Shown here: one piece after another, positions 50,060-60,985 of the stretch
Layout of the letters: each line of letters opens with the position of its first letter
Numbering within the stretch: position 1 is the first letter of the stretch
Assembly: GCA_030159075.1 (NCBI GenBank)
Contig: BROG01000229.1
Coordinates: 771,001 to 835,000, forward strand
Origin: Atrina japonica
Taxonomy: Eukaryota; Mollusca; Bivalvia; Pterioida; Pinnidae
Reading direction: 5' to 3'
DNA length: 64,000 nt
Position numbers and translations under genes: made by a program
Notes under the pieces: generated by a model
Seen by the model: only the letters and a program-made list of their open reading frames with translations
What the model was told of the DNA's origin: nothing
Databases searched by the model: none

Positions 50060-50152
50060 AAGTTCTTCATCGGCGATTGTGACGTCTCCATAGGAGTAAA
50101 CGTTTCCTGAGTGGGATGTTAAACAACAATAAACAATCAAACAAACAAACAA
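50060..50152 (+). mobile_element. SINE 3' fragment
   Basis: 'gtgacgtctccataggagt', 'cctgagtgggatgttaaac' and 'aacaataaacaatcaaac' match the last third of the tRNA-SINE family. Head and body are absent. Confidence 0.75.
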
Positions 50153-50389
50153 TCATTAAGCTGTCGCCTGTAAAGAGAGAAGGGGGATAGAAATGAAGTA
50201 CTTATCGAAATGAATTATACAGCGAACAGTAAAACTTCCTTATAAAGTAATATAATGCGTACAACAACTAGGATTGATTGATGAGTTTCTAATGTTACAA
50301 AAGATAGTAAAACGGGTTATATTCGCGAATGCTTTGGGGTTTAGCACGGGTCCTGATATGTTAGGTACAGTTTGATGGTGGAACTTCGG

Positions 50390-50452
<63 letters not shown>
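50390..50452. repeat. (GA)n microsatellite
   Basis: Long GA tract with A interruptions at each end. The surrounding 49800-50790 otherwise holds only the SINE fragment. Confidence 0.95.
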
Positions 50453-50453
<1 letters not shown>

Positions 50454-50989
50454 ACATGTTTGTGCTGTTTTAAATTAGACATAAATTATCTTTAACAGGC
50501 AAATTGCAAAACGTGAATTATGAAATAATAAATAATGTCTTAAAACCTGTCTATTTGAACTCAATCCAAAGGCTTTCTTTGTCCTTTAGCCATATACCTA
50601 AATTTCCTTTTAAAGCGATTTTAGCGACTTTAATAGTAAGTTCTGGATCTAAATTTTAGTTCGCCATACACAAACTTGATTTGTTATTTTCATTTAATTC
50701 ATCATCCTAATTAAAGGCTTATAATGCATTTTGTATTATTATTTTTAGTACGCCATCTTTAACATAAAGAGCAGAGGTTATTTCCCTTTCTCCTCTATGG
50801 GAAGAAAATGATGTATACTATTTATTCGTCTATACATTCTAACAACCAGGTTCCAAAATGCGAGTTAGACGTTGACAAAGATATGTATATCTGGATTAAT
50901 TTCATCTCCGTCTACTGTATCATTGACATACAATTTATCCGTTGTTGTCTAGTTGTTGCGTATTCCTCTGGAAAACGAAATGACAACAT

Positions 50990-51038
50990 CATACATACAT
51001 ACATATACATACATACATACATACATACATACATACAT

Positions 51039-51088
<50 letters not shown>

Positions 51089-51139
51089 ACACACATACAT
51101 ACATACATACGTACATACGTACATCCATCTATCTATCTG

Positions 51140-51176
<37 letters not shown>

Positions 51177-51203
51177 ATATATATATATATATATATATAT
51201 AAC

Positions 51204-51234
<31 letters not shown>

Positions 51235-51260
51235 TTTATATATATATATATATATATAGT
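50990..51260. repeat. Compound microsatellite (CATA)n-(CA)n-(CATA)n-(TCTA)n-(TA)n
   Basis: Five simple-sequence blocks in a row over 270 bp. It produces long artefactual frames in several phases (50808-51366 plus, 50912-51124 minus). Confidence 0.97.
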
Positions 51261-51269
51261 GGAACATTA

Positions 51270-52680
51270 CAAAACAATATTACCTAAAACCTTACAAAAC
51301 GTATTCTGTAACATGTCCATGTTACTGTATATGCTTCCTGCAAAGGTACGGTGCAAATTCAAATAAATTCAATGTTTACAAAAAGACAACATATGCAGAA
51401 TATATTACATATGATAAGTGTTTCTTAGTAATTGTGATCGTTGTGGATGAATATACAACAAACAGTAATTCATGCATGTGATTCGTTAGTACAAAGGCAT
51501 GTTATGTTCATACTTTCTCCTCTTTAATTATACGACAACAGAATTACTTTTTTTTTTTTTACTTTTTTCCAGTTTATCGTGTTTTTTATCAGTATGTTTT
51601 CAGTTAAATTTTTAGGGGAATTTGCATCAAAATTCCAAACCGTTACGAATGTATTTTGATATGATTTATTTGCCTTACACCATACAAAATGAAACGTAAA
51701 TCTGTTTCTAGTAGCCTAAATATATTAGTATATTAGCACCGTATTCTGATGAAAATTGAGTTTGATGCCAAATTACCACATTTTATGGAATAATTTCAAC
51801 AATAATTATCAGTTACAATATTTGTCAATCTATTGCAATCAAATTTCAGTATTTTTAGTTTATATTTTCGCGGTTTGACCTCTGAATACTAAAACCTTAA
51901 GCGGTCACAGTGCTTAATTAGTATATTCCTTAGAAGATTAGATTCAACTTTTATACAAACAAATCACACATCTTGCTAAAAGTAATTAAAGACTTAATGT
52001 CTGGTGAAGTCTAATAATCCAACATTTATAACCAATTTATATACCTAAAGCAGTTTTATTTATACTATAAGATTATCAATCTATTCACTGATGCCAAACA
52101 TTAATTACTTTATCTTTTTCTCATATATGATTTGTGATTTAATAATTCAAGCCATGAAACAGAACTATATCAGTAATATCTAAAATCTGTAGGAAAGCAA
52201 TCAGTGCATCATTACCTGTCAAATATGTTATTTTCCTTCTTACTACTTAGAATGGTAAACAATAACAAAAAGGAGATACTCACGAACTAAAACATTTGAA
52301 TATTTTTATATGCAAAACTGGATCTGACTTTATTTTCACAAAATTTATAGGAGTATAAGTTTTATATACCTCTTATGTGATATTGAACATCAAGTAAAAG
52401 TAGTTAAAGTACATAAAAAATCCAAACAATTGTGTTTAGATAGGCACAGATGATGCCCCTTTTATAATATACATAAAAATTAGCTCTTCATATCTGTAAA
52501 ACAAGGTTCTTTTCCAAATATTTTCTGTAGACTTATACTCTATAATTACACATATAATTCGCACAGATATTTTGAAAGGGAAGTGCTTTTCCTGCAGTAT
52601 GTGTTTCGACAAAATCTGAAAACAAGTATTAGCGATGTGTCACAATACAAACTAGAAAATAAGGATAAAATAATTAAAAT
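51270..52680. other. Spacer, no recognisable feature
   Basis: AT-rich with a poly-T run at about 51549-51560. No supportable gene or repeat. Confidence 0.4.
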
Positions 52681-52682
52681 AT

Positions 52683-53115
52683 AAAAACCTCAGATACCAA
52701 AGCATAAATCAATAGAATGTCCAGGACATAGATTCAAATCCGGTAAAAATGGACAAACACAGACCTCTGGAAACCAAAAGGTGGGATCAGGTGCCATGGA
52801 TAAGCAAGCATCCCCTGTCGACCGGTCACACCCGCCGTGAGTCCACAGTCAAGTCCAGTGAAACACGTGAGGAGTGTATCCTCCGTCACAATTGGTGCAG
52901 ACGTCTCAAACAACCGCCAACGAAAAAGGCAACTCAACATTTCACTTAGTGAAACAGAGTAGTCGCAAATAAGACTATTATACCGACCGTAAAACTTGCG
53001 GAACGTTGACAATAAACGCGGTTTTCGATATCCCTGTGTCAATTATTTGTCAGTGAGTAGTTTACCTCTGTATATGAAATCTTCATATGTTGTGCACGCC
53101 CTGGCATATTGGATC
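52683..53115 (-). mobile_element. PLE family 1, 5'-truncated tail copy
   Basis: About 430 bp on minus: GYRKPRLLSTFRKFYGRY (near 53000), CGLTAGVTGRQGM, WHLIPPFGFQRSV (near 52770), then the terminal 'tatctgaggtttttatat'. The last ~100 codons of this tail are open in one frame (52734-53042), the best preserved of all tails here. Confidence 0.8.
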
Positions 53116-53335
53116 AACTAAATATATTCAAAACCTGAACCAAACATTCTCCAGTGTATGTTCCTATCTTTGTCTCTGATAAGATGATCTTTATGGATAA
53201 CGATCTCTTTGTCATCAGATGAAAATAACATACTTCAGGACTATGATTGTAATGATATTGTGGTGATGTTATTCGGTACTCCTCGCTTGTAAATGTTCCA
53301 CCACAAGCTAAAAATGAAATAAAATAATAGTTTGA

Positions 53336-53600
53336 GCAGGCCTGGCTTAGTCGGTAGCGCCCTCGACTCTTGATTGTGAGGTCGTGAGTTCGAGTCCAGG
53401 TTGGTTTCCCGTCCTTTGGATGAGACCGTAAAACTCGAGGTCTCGTGTCGCAGTAGATGTCGGCACGTTAAAAAATCCTCACTGCTGAATGATAAGTGCC
53501 GAGCATAGGCCAAAATTTTAAGCTTTGCACTGGCATTTGATGACCTCTCCATATGAGTGAAAGATTCTTGAGTGAGACGTTAAACAACAATAAACAAACA
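53336..53600 (+). mobile_element. tRNA-derived SINE
   Basis: Head 'gcaggcctggcttagtcggt', B-box 'gttcgagtcc', body 'gcactggcatttgatgac', tail 'acgttaaacaacaataaaca'. A segment of about 18 bp after the B-box is missing compared with 29067. No clear target-site duplication. ORFs at 53241-53656 on minus are SINE translation. Confidence 0.88.
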
Positions 53601-53629
53601 ATCTGTTCAGTTATCCTGAACATAATGTA

Positions 53630-53752
53630 TAGAAATCTCAAATACCAACGTATCAATCTTCAGGATGTCAGCATACATATAAAAACTGATGAATATTGCA
53701 GAAACACACACCTATAGAAATCTAGAGGTGGGATCAGGTGCCATGGAGGAAA
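53630..53752 (-). mobile_element. Diverged PLE family 1 tail
   Basis: 'aggtgggatcaggtgccatg' at about 53725 and preceding sequence align loosely with the PLE 3' end in minus orientation ('aataccaacgtatcaatc' against 'agataccaaagcataaat'). More diverged than its neighbours. Confidence 0.6.
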
Positions 53753-53809
53753 TCCATTATCAAATTCCATTGAAATGAGGGAGGAATATTTCAACAAATA
53801 TAGTTCAGG

Positions 53810-54085
53810 TGACTCATCATGAAACAGGTAATTTAACATTTCGTTGGCAGTTGTTGAGATGTCTGTACCAAATATGGCGAGGATACACTCCTCACGTGTT
53901 TCACTGGACTTGACTGTGGACTCACGGCGGGTGTGACCGGTCGACAGGGGATGCTTACTCCTCCATGGCACCTGATCCCACCTCTTGGTTTCCAGAGGTC
54001 CGTGTTTGTCCATTTTTTATCGGATTTGTCTCTGTGTCCTGGACGTTCTATTGATTTACACTTTGGTATCTGAAGTTTTTATATT
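53810..54085 (+). mobile_element. PLE family 1 tail, opposite orientation
   Basis: Plus-strand tail: 'cgttggcagttgttgagatg', 'tcctcacgtgtttcactgg', 'tggcacctgatcccacctc', ending 'tggtatctgaagtttttata'. It lies tail-outward next to the minus copy at 53630, forming a small inverted pair. Confidence 0.8.
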
Positions 54086-54089
54086 TATC

Positions 54090-54990
54090 TCCAGACACGG
54101 TTTTAATATACAGAAAGTTGACACCAAATATATATAGTCATTGCAGTCTATCAGTATTTTTACAAAATAATGATTTTTGAAAGAACTGATAACGCAAATA
54201 GCTATGCAATCTGTAATTTGACTTATTGTAACTACATATATTCGGATATGGCTAAAAAACTAAAAAGTAAAAATAATTATAAACAAGATACAAGATTAAA
54301 TTTAGCGTGTCTATATGATCTATATGACTATGCGTTATTCACAAAAGAATGAACATATTATAGCCATCTTTAATATGACCAATAAACAAAACATAATTTA
54401 ATTTTGTTTCCTTTTGCCTCTAAATACCCATTACATTAATATTAATAAATGGCTTCCAGGTAAAATAGATAAACAGTGAATGGCATTTTTTAAATTACGG
54501 AATAGATTGTTTAAAAGAAATCTACATATCATTTTATATATCGATTAATTAACCATCTATTTAGCGCAAAAAAAAAAACCCACATCAAAACACTCAAAAT
54601 TCACATATTTTCGTTTCCTTGGCCTTTATTAACTGAAAGACGATAATATCTACATTAGTTACATACTATTAAGTCTGCACAATACACAGCTTGATTGGAA
54701 AATCTATTTCACCCTTATATTATTCGTTTATTATAAATAAAAGAGTATCTGGTCATCGAATCGAGATTAATAATGGGGGTAACCAGATACTCTATCGACA
54801 TTTCAACTCTCCTGATCATTCCATCTTGTCTATGAGAGTGCGTTTTAAATGAAAAAATATATACCACTGGACCAACAATCCCACCTTGAGTACCCCCTTC
54901 CGTAGACAACTTGAATAATTTTGGATTAAACAGCTTGACACCGCATACCCCTATGGATCTAATGAACAATATACAAAGTGTGTGGGCAAA
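54090..54990. other. Spacer, no secure feature
   Basis: AT-rich. A minus ORF at 54715-55098 contains STEGGTQGGIVGP, reminiscent of the RT 'TPQGG' motif, but no other RT motif is present, so it is not called. Confidence 0.35.
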
Positions 54991-54999
54991 TCTATCAAG

Positions 55000-57510
55000 C
55001 CCACTGTGTAAAGGGTTAATGTGATGGAACTTTTTAATTCTAACGTAAGACGTAAACGAAGTCACGGACATCGTTCTTACAACCGACCATACATACATGA
55101 TGTCACTTTTTCATCTCTTTTACCTTACGTTAACAAAATATTGGGTCTTCATCACATTCGCAGCAGGCTTTATTCTGTTTCCTTTTACTTATCTCAATAA
55201 ACTTTTTGAAGAAGCAAGAGTGAGCCCCTACACGGATTCTTCAACCCCAGAATACATACTGAACTCCATTATAATGGACATAGCTTATCACAGACTGTTT
55301 AAGCCTGCACGTGTTACAAACAATGACTGTGCTGAACAGAAAACGGTCTTTTCCTTAAACTTAAATTTACAAATAAAGGCATAGACGCTTTTAAACATTG
55401 GCAATGTTTCTAAATCACAAAAAAAGTTCAGTCCTGTATTCCACCATATTTTAATTTGAAAACCACGCCTTGCATTTCATATAGCTATACACCTAGTACC
55501 GCATCCAACCTATTCAATTACAAACGGGTTTTTGCAGTGCCTAAACATCAACCATCTTCTACACAAACACTGTTACATGTGCATGTGCTTCATCTCCTTT
55601 TCAAAATACAATACTATCGGGCATGTCATTACCGGCGACGTTTCTATTGTTGAAAGTGAAAGCATGAAAAATCTTATTATAAGGAGCCCTAAATACCGGG
55701 AAGCCCGTTCCTTTAATTGGCGTCAGAATTTCAGTTTTAGTTACGGATTCTGTCGAAGATTATGCCAGACGATTGGCCAAACATTAAGACGTAAGAACCA
55801 GACACTTTGTCTGAATGGCTGAAAGCCATACGATGGTTGATAAAATCTCGTATTGAAAAACTTAAAGGGGAACTATGAAAACACGTTATCCCTCTTTATT
55901 TAATGATCCAGAAGTAGTTACTGAACTGGATAGGTTGCATGACCAATATGTACTGTACCAGCAGACAAAGCCTCAAATAATATAGTTTTTATTTGTACGG
56001 CGCATTACTATAATTGTTTATTAGAAGAACTTGGGTTTAATATGAATTCTGGTAATCCTACATATACACGTAGCTCACTTTCAAAGGACGAGATCCTTCA
56101 AAATCACGTATCCGTATTACGCTCATTTGATATACCTACAATGGATACCGATTTCGAGCTTCCATTGGATACCTAAACTTCATAAACCCCCATATAAGCA
56201 AAAGATACATAGCAGGGATCCAGCAAATGTTCTACCAAACCTTTATCTTTACTCCTTACCAAGATATTGACAGCCGTTAAGGAGAGGCTTCGACAATACT
56301 GTGCAGTTGCTTATTCCAGAAGCAGTGTAAATCAGATGTGGATACTTGGAGATTGTAGACGGCTTTTGGAGAGTTTGAAGGCACACAGTTTTTCTCGGGT
56401 TCGCGGCGTCGGGACTTGTGGCTTCTCTGCTCTTTGCACTGCTGTTCCTCATGAAGAATTGAGGGAGAGGCTTTTCATCATCATAGACAACTGCTTTTTC
56501 ATTAAAGGTGGTACCCGAAGGTTTGGGTGTCTAGTGATTGGCTATCATATGCTTATTTTGTCAAACACCACTCTGATTCTACACATAAATATACGGAAGT
56601 TGATATGAAAAACATGCTGGAATTTCTAATAGACAATATATTTGTAATGTTCGGAGACGTGGTCTTTCAACAAACTGTCGGCATTCCCATGGGAACCAAT
56701 TGTGCTCCTTTATAGGCCGAACTGTTCCTTTATTCATACGAAGCAGACTTCATTCATAAACTGCTGAATCAAAAGAAGAAAAAGCTAGCGGTGTCTTTTA
56801 ATTTGACATTTAGATATATCGACGACGTTTTGTCAATTAATAATGACAATTTTCATACATATGTCAATGCGATATATCCCAGCGAATTAGAAATTTAAAG
56901 ATACAACAGAATCAAACACACACGCTTCATATTTAGACATTTTACTTAACATAAACACAGACGGGAAAACTTAGTTACGAAGCTATACGATAAACGCGAC
57001 GATTTCGGCTTTCCATCGTAAATTTTCCACATTTAAGTAGTGATATACCTCAGTCACCTGCATATGGAGTTTACATTTCACAAATGATCCGATATGCCAG
57101 GGCGTGCACAACGTGTAAAGATTTCATACACAGAGATAAACTACTCACTGACAAATTATTGACACAGGGATATCGAAAACCGCGTTTAATGTCAACGTTT
57201 CCGCAAGTTTTACGGTCGGTATAATAGTCTTCTTTGCGACTACTCTGTTTCACAAAGTGAAATGTTGAGTTGCCTTTTCGTTGGCGGTTGTTGAGACGTC
57301 TGTACCAATTGTGACGAGGATACACTCCTCACGTGTTTCACTGTGGACTCACGGCGAGTGTGACCGGTCGACAGGGGATGCTTACTCCTCCATGGCACCT
57401 GATCCCACCTCTTGGTTTCCAGAGGTCCGTGTTAGTCCATTTTTTATCGGATTTGTATCTATGTTCTGGACATTCTATTGATTTACACTTTGGTATCTGA
57501 GGTTTTTATA
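55000..57510 (+). pseudogene. Penelope-like retroelement (family 1), copy B, with A-to-G hypermutated segment
   Basis: The longest PLE copy. Order: upstream domain (LNSIIMDIAYHRLFKPARV near 55265; ITGDVSIVESESMKN near 55630; PKYREARSFNWRQNFS near 55690), RT motif A (56420-56450), motif B GIPMGTNCAPL (56680-56715), motif C RYIDDVLS (56812-56835), YGVYISQMIRYARACT (57065-57110), WHLIPPLGF-type tail (57390-57420) and the terminal 'tatctgaggtttttat'. At least six frameshifts and a stop in motif B (Leu codon to TAG at 56714). RT motif A reads CGFSALCTAV where copy A has YDFSTLYTTI, so the first catalytic Asp is lost. Bases 56276-56607 carry a dense run of A-to-G changes (see findings). No GIY-YIG domain was found after the RT. 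Confidence 0.78.
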
Positions 57511-58060
57511 TAATTATAGGAATGGTCATTGTATATCAATAAAATGTAAATGAAATGTAATAAAATGCATTTTACAATGTAAATAAATTATATTCGGTGC
57601 ATACCATCCAAGCTTATGTTAAATCCAGCGCGTGCAGTAACATAATCTGTTTGAATAAAATCAAATTCTAATCTGACGTCGAAATCACCGTTTTTTGTTT
57701 TACATCGAAAAAGCATACTTTGTCCAGTATTTTTTTTTCATTTCATTGCCACTGCCATCGTATATCTAAATCCGGAAAATACAGATTATAAAATTATATA
57801 TTAGCGCATGTAATGAATATCATACTCGTTCTGATATGCTCCTGTTTACGAGTATTTTTCTTCAATTTTGTATTGATAATTCTAAAGTAAATCAATTTGT
57901 ACTAATATATGTATCTCTATCAAAACGTAATTAGTCACAAAACCTAGTAAAAATTTCATCACAAAGATTTTCATATTTTTATACTAACAAGTATCGGATC
58001 TATGAATTAATGGTGTTGTTGGAGGGGAGTTTTCACTGCAGTTATTCGCATACCAGAAAT
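57511..58060. other. Spacer, no recognisable feature
   Basis: AT-rich; nothing supportable. Confidence 0.4.
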
Positions 58061-58063
58061 AAT

Positions 58064-58067
58064 AATG

Positions 58068-58112
<45 letters not shown>

Positions 58113-58140
58113 GTTATAATCATCATCATCATCATCATTA
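58064..58140. repeat. (AAT)n-(ATC)n microsatellite
   Basis: About 14 AAT units followed by six ATC units. Confidence 0.96.
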
Positions 58141-58980
58141 AGCTGTATTTTCTCATAGGTATAAGCATATTGTCGCTCAGTGTATCAAAAGAGTGATTTG
58201 GTTTAAAATCCGGTAAAATCGGAAAATAATTTAAAAATATTTAAATGTATTTTGTCATAATATTCGTTATTTCTTGGTGTTTTGGTGTCTACAGATTAGA
58301 AATCGGGCTTCGTTTGATTCTTTACCAAGACGTGAAAAATCAATTTTGATTCGAGGTCATCACCAGTTTCAAGCCAATCTGAAAGCTATACGTGCATGCA
58401 CAACCAAGTAAAGAAAAATATATGTCGAATAGTAACATATCCAACATTGAAAAAAGATCGCCAACAGATTCTGTAAGAAGCAGGGACAGATTGGGTATAA
58501 TACCCATTTGGGTCATTACAGTGCAAACTTAAATGTGGTGGTGGGTAACAGTTGTAGATTGTAGAAACTTTGCCACATTAGGTATGACACATTTTACCTA
58601 TCTTTATTCGCGCGATTTTAACTGGCACAACTTGTTCCGGTTCGGCATAACTTTTTTCCGCCTAATAGGTTTATCCACCACCCTTAGATGGTATTTTATC
58701 GGATTCTATGCAGTGCTTCCGCACAAGAGTCAATGTTGTTGGCTTAAAATGCAAAATAAATCACTAAAAGAAAATTGACATAAATGCCATTTATACACGG
58801 AAACATTATTTCATTATCATTACCTATCAAGTTTCAGTGGTGCCTTTTTGCCTTCACTGTCACAGTGTCCGGTTACGTCAGACCTGGTACATAGACACAC
58901 ATACATTGTGAATTCTTCGGCTATATTTACTTGCTACGTCCTTTTTGGCTATTTTCGTTTGAATGAAATGCATATATTTT
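58141..58980. other. Spacer, no recognisable feature
   Basis: The plus ORF at 58533-58778 (81 residues) has no recognised domain. Confidence 0.35.
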
Positions 58981-58983
<3 letters not shown>

Positions 58984-59034
<51 letters not shown>

Positions 59035-59040
59035 TGTCAG

Positions 59041-59121
<81 letters not shown>
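58984..59121. repeat. (CA)n, (CA)n-(TA)n compound microsatellite
   Basis: Two CA tracts separated by 'tactgtcagacacg', the second passing into TA. Confidence 0.97.
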
Positions 59122-59129
<8 letters not shown>

Positions 59130-59184
59130 ATTATTATTCAGAACAACACATTCCTTTGATCATAGTAAATATAATTATACTTCT

Positions 59185-59220
59185 GATAGCGCTTTCAGCC
59201 ATAGCGGCTCTTCAGACAAA
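59185..59220 (-). ncRNA. Hammerhead-like motif downstream of minus GIY-YIG
   Basis: Minus strand: CTGAAGA (59209-59215), a short GCC/GGC helix with loop, then GAAA (59193-59196). The hammerhead core is CTGATGA-stem II-GAAA; here one core base is changed. It lies about 100 bp past the GIY-YIG stop, where Penelope-like elements are known to carry hammerhead motifs. Probably inactive. Confidence 0.35.
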
Positions 59221-59313
59221 GTAAAACGTTGTCAAGTGACAACGATTATTAATTATGACGTTATAGTCATAGTAACGTTCAGTGGTAGCTATTGCAGTTG
59301 GAAATTGTTAAAG

Positions 59314-59635
59314 TCATTTCCTGTTTAGTCTCGGATTAAAACGTTTGGTAAAATAGTCATCTTTGGCTTTTCTTAAATTTTCGTCCTCTGACCAAATTTT
59401 AAAGAAAGGAAACTTTTCGAATTTTCCACATATCTCGAAATGTTCACTACACGGGGAGTTCCTCGTTGAAAGGTCCCTTCTGCTGTCTATGAACCCTTAC
59501 TCGGTCAAACAGTTTGGTTCTGGTTTGTCCTATATAGTTTTCTTTACACTCGGGGCATGTTGCACAGCATATTAAGTGAGATGTTTTGCACTTCATATAA
59601 GCATTAATTTTGAATGTTTGCCCGTTCTTGAAAGT
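59314..59635 (-). pseudogene. GIY-YIG endonuclease domain of a Penelope-like element (family 2)
   Basis: Minus strand from 59635: FKINAYMKCKTSHLICC, then CPECKENYIGQTRTKLFDR (GIY-YIG core with the conserved Tyr-Ile-Gly and Arg), VRVHRQQ, a frameshift near 59475, CSEHFEICGKF, FPFFKIWSEDENL, FNPRLNRK and stop TGA at 59314-59316. GIY-YIG nucleases nick target DNA to prime reverse transcription in PLEs. No matching RT was found upstream on this strand, so this is a 5'-truncated 3' end. Confidence 0.7.
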
Positions 59636-60089
59636 TCATAGACAGCAGATAAGGGACATTTATATCCTAAGAGGTGGTCTGAGCTACCGTTTGTTTATAA
59701 TTTAACGATTTTCCCTTGGGGGATTTGAAATTATGTTTGATAATCCCATGTGACTGTATATTAGACGGCAAAATGTCGAAACAGAACTTTGTTGGTATCA
59801 ATGTTTATTTTATTGAGTTATACTCAAACTTCATTACTTCACATGTTTGTTCTTTGCGACTGTAGTTGACAATGACGACTGATTAAGCAAAATCGCTTTT
59901 TATATCGGTTTTGGGGGCTTGATCCTATTCAGAAATTGAACAAATATAGCTACAACTGGAAGTAAAACACTAGGGATGTTTCAAACATTATTATTATCAT
60001 TTTTATTAAATTAAACTGGTTTAAAAGTTGAGATGACAGCTTTATCTTGATATCTTGATCCAAAAGAATCATAATAATATGTTTTTCAA

Positions 60090-60500
60090 AAAAAGGAAGT
60101 TTTGTGAACCATGTGGTGCGGAGATATGTGTTTTATGTAAAAAAAAAAAAAAAAACGAACAAGAAAACCTCGTTATTTCCGAAAGTAATCGATCAAGTGT
60201 ACAATATCAAAAATTATATTAACTGTAAATTAAGTAATATTGATTATGCCATATTCTACAAAAAATGTAAAAAAAAAATGTTTATGTGATAGAAACCGGA
60301 GGTTCACTTTATCAGAGACACATTTTAAATTTATCTTTTATACGTAGGAAAACTGTGACCCGGTGGCTATCCATTTTGACTCTAGTTCACACAATGTTGA
60401 GGACTTTTCCGTTATTGATATAGAAAAATGATACAGAGATGAAATGTACCGGAAAGTGAGGGAAAATTTCTGGAAAAGATATTGAATACATACCTTTTGG
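60090..60500 (+). pseudogene. GIY-YIG endonuclease remnant of a Penelope-like element (family 2 or relative)
   Basis: Plus strand: CEPCGAEICVLC, poly-A interruption, NYINCKLSNIDYAIFYKKCKK, frameshift, IETGGSLYQRHILNL (about 60292-60335), another shift, then DPVAIHFDSSSHNVEDFSVI (about 60357-60415) and RKVRENFWKR (about 60448-60478). These are the GIY-YIG nuclease blocks in their usual order: YVGETG-type core, conserved HF and FWI-type ending. At least three frame changes. It stands head-to-head with the copy at 59314. Confidence 0.65.
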
Positions 60501-60699
60501 GATTAACAAACATGAAAAATAATATTGTAAAATACTTTTAACTTGGTAACTTGGTTTTTATTTTTATTTTCAAGATATTTTCCTTCATCTAATTTATTTT
60601 TCCGCGATAACTCTTCTTATTACGACGTACATTTTCTTGTGTTGTTTATTCGTGACGTCATTGTATGTTGGTTTTGCTTGGTTGCTATCACAATTAAAC

Positions 60700-60745
60700 A
60701 CGACTGATGAAGGCCGGTCGTACGGCCGAAATATTTCGTATGAAG
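60700..60745 (+). ncRNA. Hammerhead-ribozyme-like motif in PLE 3' region
   Basis: CTGATGA at 60704-60710, perfect 5-bp GC helix (ggccg 60712-60716 with cggcc 60723-60727), GAAA at 60728-60731: an exact hammerhead core with stem II. A short stem III (ATA with TAT) can form, but the base after it is G, whereas a hammerhead needs A, C or U there. Stem I is weak, so cleavage in cis is doubtful. Hammerheads are known from the repeats of Penelope-like elements, and this lies about 200 bp beyond the GIY-YIG end. Confidence 0.45.
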
Positions 60746-60769
60746 CGTTTATAAAGATTCTCTTTTATA

Positions 60770-60985
60770 ATTGTACAAAGGAAAGACTTTGTATATATTG
60801 TATATCATGTCATTTTTGCTCCCTCTTAATTTTCGCCATTATAGATATGTGGGTGAATTTAGAATGCTAAACTAAAAATTGTACAAAGGAAAGACTTTGT
60901 ATATATTGTATATCATGTCATTTTTGCTCCCTCTTAATTTTCGCCATTATAGATATGTGGGTGAATTTAGAATGCTAAACTAAAA
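60770..60985. repeat. Exact 108-bp tandem duplication
   Basis: 60770-60877 and 60878-60985 appear identical base for base ('attgtacaaaggaaagactt' at each start). Either a very recent duplication or an assembly artefact. Confidence 0.95.

Noticed and set aside
50808..51366. Overlapping long ORFs rich in His/Thr/Ile/Tyr
   Set aside because: Produced by the compound CATA/CA/TCTA/TA microsatellite.
53685..53705. CTGATGA...GAAA as a third hammerhead candidate
   Set aside because: No stem II can be drawn between the two motifs.
54715..55098. Minus ORF with STEGGTQGGIVGP resembling the group II intron/RT 'TPQGG' motif
   Set aside because: Only this one motif is visible; no catalytic YxDD or other RT blocks follow, and part of the ORF lies antisense to the PLE copy.
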